From Nitrosopumilus ureiphilus (GTDB lineage Archaea > Thermoproteota > Nitrososphaeria > Nitrososphaerales > Nitrosopumilaceae): a DNA stretch of 64,000 nucleotides. This document shows positions 8,299 through 17,776 of the stretch, in pieces (within the stretch, counting starts at the first letter, position 1; each line of letters starts with the position of its first letter). The translations under genes and the position numbers were made by a program. The stretch spans positions 496,841-560,840 of the forward strand of contig NZ_CP026995.1 in NCBI RefSeq assembly GCF_013407185.1. Direction: 5' to 3'. The notes under the pieces are model-generated. The model did no database searches, was not told the origin of the DNA, and saw only the letters and a list, made by a program, of their open reading frames with translations.

Positions 8299-8680
8299 TC
8301 ACTCTCGCATTAAAAATTTTGAATTTATTTTCAATTGCTTTTACAATGATTTCCTTTCTTTTCCTAGTCCCAACACTGTGTCCGAATCTAACTCCGTCTT
8401 TTTTTGGATCTAGTTTTTCCAAGTCTGATAAATTGAATACTAAATTATCTGTATATCCTGATGGGTGTAATCCTCTGGCATCTTTTGGTCCTCCATATCC
8501 GACTTTGACAAGTCCTGGACGGCCTCTACTTTTTTGCTTTCTCTGATGATGATCAATTCCTTTTGGTTTTCTCCAGTTAGTCTGTAGCCTAACATAACGC
8601 CAGCTTTCTGGTCTTACAAAGTCTGGATTGTGTTCTTTTATTTCCTGTCTCTTTGCAATCTTGTCCTTGTTGATAGGCAT
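8276..8680 (-). CDS. rpl32e: Large ribosomal subunit protein eL32 (L32e)
   Basis: The 134-residue basic protein contains the L32e hallmarks: FVRPESWRYVRLQTNWRKPK, then KGIDHHQRKQKSRGRP and GYGGPKDARGLHPSGY. It is an archaeal/eukaryotic-specific protein of the 50S subunit. The stop overlaps the L19e start. An ATG at 8680 follows about 100 bases of AT-rich sequence that separates it from the divergent PEP carboxykinase gene and should hold both promoters. Confidence 0.96.
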   Translation of the reverse strand: MPINKDKIAKRQEIKEHNPDFVRPESWRYVRLQTNWRKPKGIDHHQRKQKSRGRPGLVKVGYGGPKDARGLHPSGYTDNLVFNLSDLEKLDPKKDGVRFGHSVGTRKRKEIIVKAIENKFKIFNARVSASGSKS

Positions 8681-8781
8681 TGTTTTGAGTCTTGAATTTT
8701 GGAATAAATACGTTCCTAGACAAAAAAATAATTTTTGATAGGAAAAAGATAATAAGGAAACTTTAGGCGGATCGATATCTC

Positions 8782-10433
8782 ATGAACAAGCCTGGGATTG
8801 ATAAAATTATTTTTGGAGGCCAAATCCTCTGACTCAAATAGTAGGTGCTGCAGTAACTGACAAATTTTCCTCACAGCTCAAAGAATTTGGAATAAATCCC
8901 TCCAAAGTCCACAGAAACCTCAGTGTTGAGGGGATGGTTCGTCTAGCAGTTGAAAGAAAAGAGGGCATAGTAAATTCCACAGGCTCTCTTTCAGTCAATA
9001 CTGGAAAATATACGGGCAGATCCCCTGATGACCGATTCATTGTATTTGATGATAAAACCCATGACACCATTGATTGGGGCAAAATCAACCATCAATTCCC
9101 AACTGGCAAATTTAAGAAACTTTTAGAGAAAATGAAAAGCTTTGTTGATAACAAGGAACTTTTTGTTTTTGATGGTTTTGTAGGAGCAGATCCTGATACA
9201 CGATTACCAATTAGGGTGATTAATGATCATGTCTGGCAAAGTATGTTCTCAAGGAATTTGTTTATCCGACCAACAAAAGAAGAACTCGAAAACCATGAAC
9301 CAGAATTTACAATTTTATGTCTTAACAACTTTGTAGCAGTTCCAGAAGTTGACGGAACTAGAACAGATGTATTCATCTTAATTGATTTGACAAGAAAAAT
9401 TGTTTTGATTGGAGGAACTGAATATGCCGGCGAAATGAAAAAGTCAATGTTTAGTGTAATGAATTTCCTTCTACCAGAACGTGGTATTTTTCCAATGCAC
9501 TGTTCTGCAAACATTGGAGAAAAAGGAGATACTGCATTATTCTTTGGATTATCTGGTACTGGTAAGACTACGCTTTCTGCAGATCCTAATAGAAAATTAA
9601 TTGGTGATGATGAACACGGTTGGTCTGATAATGGTACATTCAACTTTGAAGGTGGATGCTATGCAAAGTGTATCAATCTTAGTCAAGAAGCAGAACCTGA
9701 AATTTGGAATGCAATCAAACCTGGTGCAGTTTTAGAAAATGTAGTACTCAAAGACAATGTTCCTGATTATGATGATAACGCGTTAACTGAAAACACTCGA
9801 GTTGCATATCCTTTGGATTTCATTCCAGGTGCTGTAATTCCAAGCGTTGGAGGAAATCCTAAAGTGATTGTATTTTTGACAGCTGACGCATTAGGTGTTT
9901 TGCCACCAGTTTCTCGATTAACAAAGGAAGGTGCAATGTTCCATTTCATGTCCGGTTACACCAGTAAATTGGCAGGAACTGAACGTGGTATCAAGGAGCC
10001 TAAATCTGTATTTTCAGAGTGTTTTGGTGCCCCATTCATGCCTAGACCTGCCTCAGTTTACGCCAAATTACTTGGAGAAAAAATCAATCAGCACAATACT
10101 GTGGTTTATCTTGTAAACACTGGATGGTCAGGTGGCCCATACGGAGTTGGAAAAAGAATTAAGATCCAGTATAGTCGTGCTATGGTAACAGCTGCTCTTT
10201 CAGGGGCACTAGATATTGTAAAGTACCGTCATGATGATTTATTCAATTTAGATATTCCAACTGAAGTTGAAGGTGTCCCTTCAGACATCTTGGACCCAAA
10301 AAATACTTGGACTGACAAAGACTCGTATGAATTATCTGCAAAAAAATTATCTCAGATGTTTGTTGAGAACTTTAAGAAGTTTGATAATGTCTCACCTGAA
10401 ATAATTGAAGCAGGTCCAAAAGCTTCTCTTTAG
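8782..10433 (+). CDS. pckA: Phosphoenolpyruvate carboxykinase (ATP type), apparent one-base frameshift near the 5' end
   Basis: The enzyme converts oxaloacetate and ATP to PEP, the entry to gluconeogenesis. The body has the kinase-1a P-loop GLSGTGKTTLSADPNRKLIG, the metal/substrate segment MHCSANIGEKGDTALFFG and the RxDD-type GRSPDDRFIV loop, consistent with ATP-PEPCK. The long open frame has its first ATG only at 8934, but in-frame coding continues upstream to about 8822 (NPLTQIVGAAVTDKF...). An ATG at 8782 opens a second frame, MNKPGIDKIIFGG, that stops at 8830-8832. Adding one base at about 8820-8822 joins the two into a normal protein of about 550 residues. This is either a sequencing or assembly error, or a real lesion. 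Confidence 0.9.
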
Positions 10434-10434
10434 A

Positions 10435-12456
10435 CTATCTTCTTTTAATTATTCCGAAAATTCCTATAACAACTGTAATTACTACGATAATTCCAATCTG
10501 TTTTTCTGGAATATTAATGTCCCATCTTTGAATATTTTCTGGAATTGTAGTTATCTTAATTGTGTTGTATGCACTTGTTGTGTTTTGATTTGTTCGTATT
10601 TTGACATCAATCCAATATTCTGCGTTTTCATAGATGTCTATTGTTGCTTTTTTGTTTGGCAGCATAGTTGTTGTGTCGACTTTTCCGTCTTTGCTATTTG
10701 TAACTGATATTTTTGCAAAATTCCATTCATCTGGATGATAAATCTCAAATGAAAGTTTTTGATTTTGTTGAATTACAGAAACTGAACCTTGTGTATAGTG
10801 TATCAAAAATGGAATGGTATAACGAGTATCCTCATGATGGATAATTATTTTTCCTTCATGATCTCCAAAGTTTTCTTCAGTCATACTTATTTTGATTTGT
10901 AAATTATTTCCTTCAAGAATATATGTAAATTTTATAAAGTCTGGTCCTTCAAATTTTACATCAAAATTATCTAGCGTACCTTCAATCAATTTTAACTCTA
11001 GTTGTTTTTCTGCAATTCTATTATCTGTTGAAACATTGATTACAAAATTTGGTGGTATGATGATTAGATTGGCACCATATGCATTTCCAATATCAAGCCT
11101 TCCTGCACCTGCATCATTTAGGGAGAATTGCTGACCGTAGGCATCAGAAACAGGCTCAACTGTTGTTAATAGTAGCGATTTTATCTCATGATGGTGAAAA
11201 AGTGGGTTTTTTTGAAGCAATAGTGCTGCTGCCCCGCTGACGTGAGGCGCCGCGTAACTTGTTCCACTTGTGAAATTATACCCTGCATTGTTCTGAGTGG
11301 TATTGATGTATGCACCAGGTGCTACAATTTCCGGCTTTATGTAAAATGGTGAAACTGGACCTCTTGAACTAAAATGAGCTACAAAGTCTGGATTGTAAAA
11401 CAAATGCATTGACGCATGATTATCTTCTTTGATTGATTCTATGATTTCTAACCCTTCTGTTCTATCAATTGACACAACTGGAATCTGCGGACTATAACCT
11501 GTATCCGTAAATTCATGAATCAACTCTCCAAGAAAAATTCCTGGAGAGTTATTATAGACTATCAATGCTTTTGCACCTGCATTTGCTGCATTACTCTCTT
11601 TGATTGAAAAATACAACATCTCTCCTTTAACGTCACTTCCTCTCTCAACAATTACTATTGCATCTTTGACGTTGAGATCTTCAAAATCTTGTAGTTTTCC
11701 ATATCCTGCAAAAATTATTTTTCCAGTAATAGGATCTTGCAATTTTGCAGAGCCGACCATTGGAATTACTGTAAATGGTTTGTCATTAACTTCTAGTGTT
11801 GCAACCAAGCTTGAAGTAAGATTGTTGTATGTTGCTCCAACTGTAACTGAGCCGTGATTTCTTCCGGGACTCCCAATTGTCCTTGATGCAGGACCGTCAT
11901 TTCCAGCTGCAGTTACTACAAAAATTTCTTTTTCTAATGCAAGATTAACTGCACGTTCAATCTTTGCATTTGTTTTGTTAACTCCTAAACTAATATTGAT
12001 AATGTCTGCATCATCCTCAATTGCTTTTTCAATTGCTCTGATGATCAAATCTGATGAAACTTCTTCACCATTTTCTGAAACTTTGTAAGCGAGAATTTTT
12101 GCTTTAGGTGCAACTCCTTTTGCTTGTCCATCAGCTGCAATTACTCCTGCAACTTGAGTGCCATGACCGTTAGTATCCATAGGTGGCTGACCTTCGTTTA
12201 TGAAATTGTATCCTCCTATGACTTTACCATCAGGTCCCCATCCAAACAAATCTGGATGGTTAAAATCGACACCTGTATCAATCACTGCTACTTTGATTCC
12301 AGCTCCATTAATTCCATCCATTCTGGGAATTTCGGTTCCAATGTATGGTACGCTTTTGTCTAGATATGTTTGAATTTCATTTTCTGTTTGAAATGACTGA
12401 AACAAAACAAATCCTCCTGATATCACTATGATTGCTGAAAAAACTAAGAATTTCAC
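10435..12456 (-). CDS. Membrane-anchored subtilisin-like serine protease (S8)
   Basis: The 673-residue exported protein has a hydrophobic N-terminal signal/anchor (residues 3-20) and a peptidase S8 domain with the full triad: Asp60 in VAVIDTGVDFNHPDL, His98 in NGHGTQVAG and Ser400 in FTSGTSYAAPHVSG, plus the oxyanion Asn186 in TAAGNDGP. A protease-associated (PA) insert lies at about residues 210-345. A beta-rich C-terminal region and a last membrane helix ending in KRR anchor it to the cell membrane facing outwards. Residues 22-50 may be a short propeptide. It converges on pckA with one base between stops, and is divergent from superoxide dismutase. Confidence 0.9.
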   Translation of the reverse strand: MKFLVFSAIIVISGGFVLFQSFQTENEIQTYLDKSVPYIGTEIPRMDGINGAGIKVAVIDTGVDFNHPDLFGWGPDGKVIGGYNFINEGQPPMDTNGHGTQVAGVIAADGQAKGVAPKAKILAYKVSENGEEVSSDLIIRAIEKAIEDDADIINISLGVNKTNAKIERAVNLALEKEIFVVTAAGNDGPASRTIGSPGRNHGSVTVGATYNNLTSSLVATLEVNDKPFTVIPMVGSAKLQDPITGKIIFAGYGKLQDFEDLNVKDAIVIVERGSDVKGEMLYFSIKESNAANAGAKALIVYNNSPGIFLGELIHEFTDTGYSPQIPVVSIDRTEGLEIIESIKEDNHASMHLFYNPDFVAHFSSRGPVSPFYIKPEIVAPGAYINTTQNNAGYNFTSGTSYAAPHVSGAAALLLQKNPLFHHHEIKSLLLTTVEPVSDAYGQQFSLNDAGAGRLDIGNAYGANLIIIPPNFVINVSTDNRIAEKQLELKLIEGTLDNFDVKFEGPDFIKFTYILEGNNLQIKISMTEENFGDHEGKIIIHHEDTRYTIPFLIHYTQGSVSVIQQNQKLSFEIYHPDEWNFAKISVTNSKDGKVDTTTMLPNKKATIDIYENAEYWIDVKIRTNQNTTSAYNTIKITTIPENIQRWDINIPEKQIGIIVVITVVIGIFGIIKRR

Positions 12457-12489
12457 AAATTTTTTAACAATTTTTACAAGTAAAAATGA

Positions 12490-12507
12490 ATTGCTTCATA
12501 AAGCAAT
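12490..12507. promoter_or_regulatory. Inverted repeat in the subtilase/superoxide dismutase divergent promoter region
   Basis: A perfect 7-base inverted repeat, ATTGCTT-CATA-AAGCAAT, lies between the two divergent genes, about 28 bases before the sod ATG. It could be an operator for one or both genes or a short mRNA-leader hairpin of sod. Only the symmetry and position support this. Confidence 0.35.
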
Positions 12508-12534
12508 AAATTGAATAAATCATTCAACGTATTC

Positions 12535-13155
12535 ATGGGAAAATACACTCTTCCTGAAATGCCCTATGCATATGATGCACTAGAACCTCACATTGACGCA
12601 AGAACAATGGAGATTCATCATACAAAACATCATCAAGCATACACTGACAAACTAAATGCAGCTCTTGAAGCATGTCCTGCTGATATTCAAGCAAAAGATA
12701 TACTCGACATTTTGTCTGATATTAAATCAGTACCAGAAGCTCAAAGAGGCGCAGTTAATTTCAATGGTGGTGGCTATGATAACCACAGGCTATTTTGGAA
12801 CAACATGAAAGCAAACGGAGGCGGAGAACCTGGAGGATCAATTGCTGATGCAATTAATAGTTCTTTTGGAGGCTTCTCTGACTTTAAAGAGAAATTTTCA
12901 TCCACTACGGCAGTAATACAAGGTAGCGGTTGGGGATGGTTAGTTTACAATCCTTCTTCAGGAAAGGTTGAATACAAATCAATGCCAAACCAAACCAGTC
13001 CAAGAACTGAAGGACTAGTACCATTATTGGGCTGTGATGTTTGGGAACATGCATACTATCTCAACTACCAAAATAAAAGACCAGACTACATCGCTGCATG
13101 GTGGAATGTAGTAAACTGGGATGAAGTAGAAGATAGATTCTCTAAAGCAAAATAA
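12535..13155 (+). CDS. sod: Superoxide dismutase (Fe/Mn family)
   Basis: The enzyme dismutates superoxide to O2 and H2O2, important for an aerobic ammonia oxidiser. The ATG at 12535 gives [20 protein letters not shown], the family start; a TTG 24 bases upstream is in frame but adds atypical residues. Metal ligands are visible: His in [12 protein letters not shown], a second His in NHRLFWNNM, and Asp and His in [20 protein letters not shown]. The 206-residue length is standard. Whether it uses Fe or Mn cannot be told reliably. It is monocistronic, with a divergent protease gene upstream. Confidence 0.95.
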   Translation: MGKYTLPEMPYAYDALEPHIDARTMEIHHTKHHQAYTDKLNAALEACPADIQAKDILDILSDIKSVPEAQRGAVNFNGGGYDNHRLFWNNMKANGGGEPGGSIADAINSSFGGFSDFKEKFSSTTAVIQGSGWGWLVYNPSSGKVEYKSMPNQTSPRTEGLVPLLGCDVWEHAYYLNYQNKRPDYIAAWWNVVNWDEVEDRFSKAK

Positions 13156-13253
13156 AGTTCTAATCTTTATTTTTTTATTCATTAAATATTTTTGATTTTT
13201 TCAGTCCCTATCCATGAATGAATTTATAACCGTCTGAGGAAGGTTGGTTGTAA

Positions 13254-13682
13254 ATGAGTGAAGAACAGGCAGAACAATTAATGCAGCAAATGCAGATGCT
13301 TGAAACATATTTTTCTGATTTATCTCAAAGAGAGGCAACTTTCTATAGTATTTTGAGAGAAGCCACTGCTGCAATTGAATCCATTCAGTCACTTGGTAAA
13401 AGCCCTGAATCAGAAACTCTAGTTCCAATTGGAATGGGAACATATGTTCCAACAAAAATTTCATCAAATAGCAAAATCATTTTGAATATTGGAGCCGGAG
13501 TAGCAGTTGAAAAAGATTTTCCTTCAGCAATTAATTATCTTGAAGCCAGAATTAAAGAAATTGAGATTGCTTTGCAAGATACCGCTGTAAAAAAACAAGA
13601 TGCAGCAAATAGATTAGAGCAAGGAAAAGCACAAATGAATCAAATGATGCAGGCAATGCAACAACCACCGCCATCGGGATAA
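13254..13682 (+). CDS. pfdA: Prefoldin alpha subunit (GimC alpha)
   Basis: Prefoldin is a hexameric jellyfish-shaped holdase that delivers nascent chains to the thermosome. The 142-residue protein has two long coiled-coil helices (residues 1-45 with EEQAEQLMQQMQMLETYF; and 90-135) flanking beta hairpins with the family signature LVPIGMGTYVPTKI and ILNIGAGVAVEKDF. FtsY follows 3 bases downstream, so the two are co-transcribed, a known archaeal neighbour pairing. Confidence 0.93.
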   Translation: MSEEQAEQLMQQMQMLETYFSDLSQREATFYSILREATAAIESIQSLGKSPESETLVPIGMGTYVPTKISSNSKIILNIGAGVAVEKDFPSAINYLEARIKEIEIALQDTAVKKQDAANRLEQGKAQMNQMMQAMQQPPPSG

Positions 13683-13685
13683 AAT

Positions 13686-15149
13686 ATGTTTGATAAACTT
13701 CGTAGTGCGTTTTCTAATGCAGCGAAAAGTCTTGGTGAAAAAGAACTTAATGAAAAAGACATTGAAGACATTCTTTTTGAATTAGAAATCTCTCTTATGG
13801 AATCTGATGTAGCTACTGAAGTAATTGATTCAATCAAAGCTGATCTCAAGGAAAAATTGATTGGTTCTAAAGTTGATAAAAAAGAAATTGAAAAATTTGT
13901 TAAAGATAGTCTAATTTCAAGCATCTCTGCACTATTTGATTCGGCTGGAACATATGATTTGTTTGCAAAAATTGATGAAAAAAAGAAACAAGGAAAACCC
14001 TTTTTGATTTTGTTTGTTGGAATTAATGGAACTGGAAAAACTACTTCTTTGGCAAAAGTTGCACATTTGTTACAACAAGCAAAATATTCTGTTGTTGTTG
14101 CAGCAGCAGATACTTTCAGAGCTGGTGCAATTGAGCAATTACGAGAACACACAAATCGACTTAATCTAAAACTTGTTGCTCAGAATTATGAATCTGATCC
14201 TGCTGCTGTTGCAAGAGATGCCGTTCTTTATGCAAATTCTCACAGAACAGATTGTGTTTTGATTGATACTGCAGGAAGAATGCAAACAAGCAAAAACTTG
14301 ATGGAGCAAATTGCAAAAATTACCAAAGTTGTAAATCCTGACATGAAAATTTTTGTAGGTGATTCATTGGCTGGAAATGATACTGTTAATCAAGCACGAG
14401 AATTTTATGAACATGTAAAATTTGATGCTTCTATTTTGACTAAGAGTGATGCAGATGCAAAAGGCGGTGCTGCTTTATCTATTGTAAAAATCACTTCAAC
14501 TCCGGTTCTTTATGTTGGTGTGGGGCAGGAATATCCTGATCTAAAAGCTTTTGATAAGAAAACTTTCTTGGAAACTGTTTTTGGTTCATTAGATGATGTT
14601 GACATAAAGAAAGTTGTAGAGTCAGAACCAACACCAGAACCAACACCAGAACCAACACCAGAACCAACACCAGAACCAACACCAGAACCAACACCAGAAC
14701 CAACACCAGAACCAACACCAGAACCAACACCAGAACCAACACCAGAACCAACACCAGAACCAACACCAGAACCAACACCAGAACCAACACCAGAACCAAC
14801 ACCAGAACCAACACCAGAACCAACACCAGAACCAACACCAGAACCAACACCAGAACCAACACCAGAACCAACACCAGAACCAAAACAGAAAATTTTATCC
14901 GATGATCCCTTTGATGGAATTAAAGATGATGATATTGCAACTTATTCAGATCTGTTTGATGTTCCACCACCTGAAAATGACAATGATGCAATCAAGCTAG
15001 GAAATAAAATTCGTGAATGGATTAAGAACGACAGGCCTAAACCCGGTGAATCAAAAGAACGAGACGATGAAATTGAAGATATACAAAAACATGATAAAGA
15101 AGAAAAAATTAAAAAGAAACGAGGTATGTTTGGATTCTTTAAGAAATGA
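13686..15149 (+). CDS. ftsY: Signal recognition particle receptor FtsY with a Pro-Thr-Pro-Glu repeat insert
   Basis: FtsY docks the SRP-ribosome complex at the membrane. The SRP GTPase NG domain fills residues 1-305: G1 GINGTGKTTS (113-121), the DTFRAGA insertion-box element, G3 DTAGR (194-198), G4 TKSD (252-255) and the closing GVGQEYPDLKAFD. In most archaeal FtsY the protein ends here. This one continues with about 88 residues of strict PTPE repeats (residues 313-400), then an acidic and lysine-rich tail to residue 487 ending in KKKRGMFGFFKK, which looks like an amphipathic membrane-contact helix. The 3' end overlaps argF by 4 bases. Confidence 0.93.
   Translation: MFDKLRSAFSNAAKSLGEKELNEKDIEDILFELEISLMESDVATEVIDSIKADLKEKLIGSKVDKKEIEKFVKDSLISSISALFDSAGTYDLFAKIDEKKKQGKPFLILFVGINGTGKTTSLAKVAHLLQQAKYSVVVAAADTFRAGAIEQLREHTNRLNLKLVAQNYESDPAAVARDAVLYANSHRTDCVLIDTAGRMQTSKNLMEQIAKITKVVNPDMKIFVGDSLAGNDTVNQAREFYEHVKFDASILTKSDADAKGGAALSIVKITSTPVLYVGVGQEYPDLKAFDKKTFLETVFGSLDDVDIKKVVESEPTPEPTPEPTPEPTPEPTPEPTPEPTPEPTPEPTPEPTPEPTPEPTPEPTPEPTPEPTPEPTPEPTPEPTPEPTPEPTPEPTPEPKQKILSDDPFDGIKDDDIATYSDLFDVPPPENDNDAIKLGNKIREWIKNDRPKPGESKERDDEIEDIQKHDKEEKIKKKRGMFGFFKK
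14623..14883 (+). repeat. 12-bp tandem repeat (about 21.75 copies) inside ftsY
   Basis: The unit CCAACACCAGAA repeats without any visible substitution from 14623 to 14883 and encodes Pro-Thr-Pro-Glu. Twenty consecutive units (14641-14880) are identical at the DNA level, which points to recent expansion or homogenisation by slippage. Because 12 is a multiple of 3, copy-number changes keep the frame. The true copy number could differ from the assembled one. Confidence 0.97.
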
Positions 15150-16060
15150 AACTCAAAACAAAAAATTTACTCACTTTAGCGGAACTAACCCCAAAGGAAT
15201 TTTTAGGATTAATCGATGAATCCATCAAACTAAAAAAAGAACTCAAAAAAGGTGTAAACAAACCTATTTTGAAAAATAAAACTTTGGCAATGATCTTTCA
15301 AAAACCATCGACTCGAACACGTGTAAGTTTTGAAACAGGAATGTTTCAGCTAGGCGGGCATGCAGTTAATTTATCATCAAATGACATGCAATTATCCCGT
15401 GGCGAATCAGTAGAAGATACTGCAAAAACTCTTTCAAGATACACCGACTGTATTATGGCACGTGTGTATTCACATGACTTGCTAGAAAAATTATCTGAGC
15501 ATTCCAGTGTACCCGTAATTAATGGACTGTCTGATTCTTTTCATCCTTGTCAAATTTTAGCAGACTTTATGACGATTAAAGAAAAAAAGAAAAAACTCAA
15601 GGGACTAAAGATTGCATGGATTGGAGATGGAAATAACGTGTGCAATTCTATGATTTATGGTGCAGCATTATCTGGAATAGAAATGTCTGTTGCAACTCCA
15701 AAAGAGTTTGAACCTGACAAGGATGTTGTTAAAGAATCAAAGAAATCAACTAAAATTGAATTAACTTCTGATCCATTCACTGCAACTAAAAATGCAGACG
15801 TTGTAGTTACTGATACATATTCATCAATTCATAACAGTGATCCAAAAAGAATCAAAAAATTCCTTCCAAAATATCAAGTCAATCCAAAACTGATGAAAAC
15901 CGCAAGCAAGGATGCGATCTTTATGCATTGTCTTCCCGCAAAGCGAGAACAAGAAGTAACGTCATCTGTAATTGACAGTACTCAATCTGTTGTATGGGAT
16001 GAGGCAGAAAATCGTCTACATACTCAGAAGGCTTTGCTTGTTGCCCTAATTCGCGCTTAA
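15146..16060 (+). CDS. argF: Ornithine carbamoyltransferase
   Basis: The enzyme makes citrulline from ornithine and carbamoyl phosphate in arginine synthesis. The 304-residue protein has the carbamoyl phosphate motif KPSTRTRVSFE (residues 52-62), the ARVYSH and DSFHPCQILADFMT segments, and the ornithine/closing motif FMHCLPAKRE. This matches a complete catalytic chain. It starts by a 4-base overlap with ftsY, an unusual functional pairing that suggests operon convenience rather than shared function. No other arg genes are in the window. Confidence 0.94.
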   Translation: MKLKTKNLLTLAELTPKEFLGLIDESIKLKKELKKGVNKPILKNKTLAMIFQKPSTRTRVSFETGMFQLGGHAVNLSSNDMQLSRGESVEDTAKTLSRYTDCIMARVYSHDLLEKLSEHSSVPVINGLSDSFHPCQILADFMTIKEKKKKLKGLKIAWIGDGNNVCNSMIYGAALSGIEMSVATPKEFEPDKDVVKESKKSTKIELTSDPFTATKNADVVVTDTYSSIHNSDPKRIKKFLPKYQVNPKLMKTASKDAIFMHCLPAKREQEVTSSVIDSTQSVVWDEAENRLHTQKALLVALIRA

Positions 16061-16096
16061 CGTATATAAGAGCAGATTCAAACTCGGTTTCTATAG

Positions 16097-16579
16097 ATGG
16101 CCTATTCGAAAATATTGCGAAGACTTAGAGAGGAAAAGACCAATTATAAAAAACGTGGTACCATGTTGATGGGTAAACGCGATTTTATCACTGTAAATAT
16201 TACTAATGAAAATACTCAAGTCCAAATTCTAAAGCCTGGAATGGCAGGAGATAAAGTAGTTGCATCTGCACACTCTAGATATCTTCTTGAGAAAGGATGG
16301 AAGGGTTCTAGAAAAAGTGTACCTGCAGCATATCTTACTGGATATTTAGCAGGAAAGAAAGCGCTTGGTCAAGGTGCAAAGGATGCTATTCTTTACACTG
16401 GGACTAGAAGATACACTCAAAGAATGGCAGCAGCTCTCAAAGGAGTTATTGATGCTGGAGTTCAAGTACCGGCCAACGAAGAAACATTTCCACCTGAGGA
16501 TAGACTGAACGGTGAACATCTTACAGTAAAAAATGAAGTCTCAAAAATAAAATCTACAATTGACAGTGAGGTCAAATAG
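16097..16579 (+). CDS. rpl18: Large ribosomal subunit protein uL18 (L18)
   Basis: L18 binds 5S rRNA in the central protuberance. The 160-residue protein has the family blocks RRLREEKTNYKKRGTMLMGK, HSRYLLEKGWKGSRKSVPAA and GKKALGQGAKDAILYTGTRR. It opens the archaeal L18-S5-L30-L15-SecY cluster. The spacer upstream contains ACGTATATAAG, a good archaeal TATA element about 35 bases before the ATG, so a transcript probably starts here. Confidence 0.96.
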   Translation: MAYSKILRRLREEKTNYKKRGTMLMGKRDFITVNITNENTQVQILKPGMAGDKVVASAHSRYLLEKGWKGSRKSVPAAYLTGYLAGKKALGQGAKDAILYTGTRRYTQRMAAALKGVIDAGVQVPANEETFPPEDRLNGEHLTVKNEVSKIKSTIDSEVK

Positions 16580-16581
16580 AC

Positions 16582-17301
16582 ATGAGCCAAGCTGCACAAT
16601 CTAAAGGTAAACCAGGTCAAAGAGGACGAGGTCCACCAATATATGGGAGTGGTCCACCAGGCGGAGTTAAAGGTGGAGACCGTCCAAGAAGACCAAGAAG
16701 AGAACCTGAAGAAGAAGTTTGGGTTCCAAAAACTATCTTAGGTCAAAAAGTTGCATCTGGAGAAATTACTTCGCTTGAAGAAATTATTGAATCTGGATTA
16801 AGAATTCAAGAATCTGGAATTATCAAAAAACTATTGCCTGATTTGAAAAGTGAAGTTGTAGATGTTGGTATCATTCAAAAAATGACTTCAAATGGACAAT
16901 CAACTCGATTCAAAGCAATTGTTGCAACTGGAAACGAAAATGGTTACTTGGGAATTGGTCAAGGAAAATCAAAACAGATGAGAATTGCAATTGAAAAAGC
17001 AACTAGTCAAGCTTACCTTAATGTCAACCCAATCAAATTAGGATGTGGCAGTTGGGAATGCAGATGTGATCAAAAACATTCTGTTCCATTCAAAGTTAAA
17101 GGAAAAGGCGGAAGTGTTACAATTGAAATTATTCCTGCACCTCGTGGATTGGGTCTTGTTGCAGGTGGTAAAATTAAACGACTATTGGAATTGGCTGGTC
17201 TCAAGGATGCATGGACTACTGCAAAGGGCTCTACTCCTACGATGAACTCTACTTCTAAAGCAATTTTGGACTGTCTAAGACAGACATTTAGTCAAGGTTG
17301 A
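16582..17301 (+). CDS. rps5: Small ribosomal subunit protein uS5 (S5)
   Basis: S5 lines the mRNA entry path of the 30S subunit and contributes to fidelity. The 239-residue protein has a long glycine/arginine/proline-rich N-terminal extension (to about residue 50), then the S5 double-stranded RNA-binding domain (QSTRFKAIVATGNENGYLG, IGQGKSKQMRIAIEKA) and the C-terminal fold (IIPAPRGLGLVAGGKIKRLL). It starts 2 bases after the L18 stop. Confidence 0.96.
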   Translation: MSQAAQSKGKPGQRGRGPPIYGSGPPGGVKGGDRPRRPRREPEEEVWVPKTILGQKVASGEITSLEEIIESGLRIQESGIIKKLLPDLKSEVVDVGIIQKMTSNGQSTRFKAIVATGNENGYLGIGQGKSKQMRIAIEKATSQAYLNVNPIKLGCGSWECRCDQKHSVPFKVKGKGGSVTIEIIPAPRGLGLVAGGKIKRLLELAGLKDAWTTAKGSTPTMNSTSKAILDCLRQTFSQG

Positions 17302-17307
17302 TAGAAA

Positions 17308-17775
17308 ATGGCAAATGCATATCTTGTTGTTAGAATAAAAGGTCAAGCCGATTGTCCCTATTGGGCAACTCATACAATGACTTTGTTGAAATTAGATAAA
17401 AAATACCGTGCAACAATTTTACCTATCAAAGAAAACACTTTGGGAATGCTGAGAAAAGTACAGCACTATGTTTCTTGGATTGAACTTGATGCATCATTGG
17501 CAAAAGAATTGATTGATAAAAAAGCAAGAAAAGGTGGTTATCAAAAAATCACTCCTGAAGATCTTAAAGAACTAGGATTTGCAAGTTCTGATGAATTAGG
17601 AACTGCATTGGCTGAAGGAAAAGCTACTCTATCTAAATTAAAACCTCTAAAACCTTGGTTTGCTTTATCCCCTCCAAGACTTGGATTCAAAAGAAGTACA
17701 AAGAAACTTTATGGAAACAAAGGTATTCTTGGACAAAACAAAGAGCTTGACGCTATTGTAAGGAGAATGATTTGA
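17308..17775 (+). CDS. rpl30: Large ribosomal subunit protein uL30 (L30, archaeal type)
   Basis: The 155-residue archaeal L30 begins MANAYLVVRIKGQADCPYWA and includes HTMTLLKLDKKYRATILPIK, which is typical, followed by a longer C-terminal part than bacterial L30 (LSPPRLGFKRSTKKLYGNKG). It is placed between S5 and L15 with 6-base and 1-base gaps, in the expected order. Confidence 0.95.
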   Translation: MANAYLVVRIKGQADCPYWATHTMTLLKLDKKYRATILPIKENTLGMLRKVQHYVSWIELDASLAKELIDKKARKGGYQKITPEDLKELGFASSDELGTALAEGKATLSKLKPLKPWFALSPPRLGFKRSTKKLYGNKGILGQNKELDAIVRRMI

Positions 17776-17776
17776 G

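Noticed and set aside
14491-14883. A 130-residue minus-strand frame of alternating Val-Leu
   Set aside because: It is the antisense reading of the PTPE-encoding 12-bp repeat in ftsY; open only because the repeat contains no stop on either strand.
14623-14883. Regular repeat as a possible CRISPR array
   Set aside because: The units are contiguous 12-mers without spacers and lie in a coding frame.
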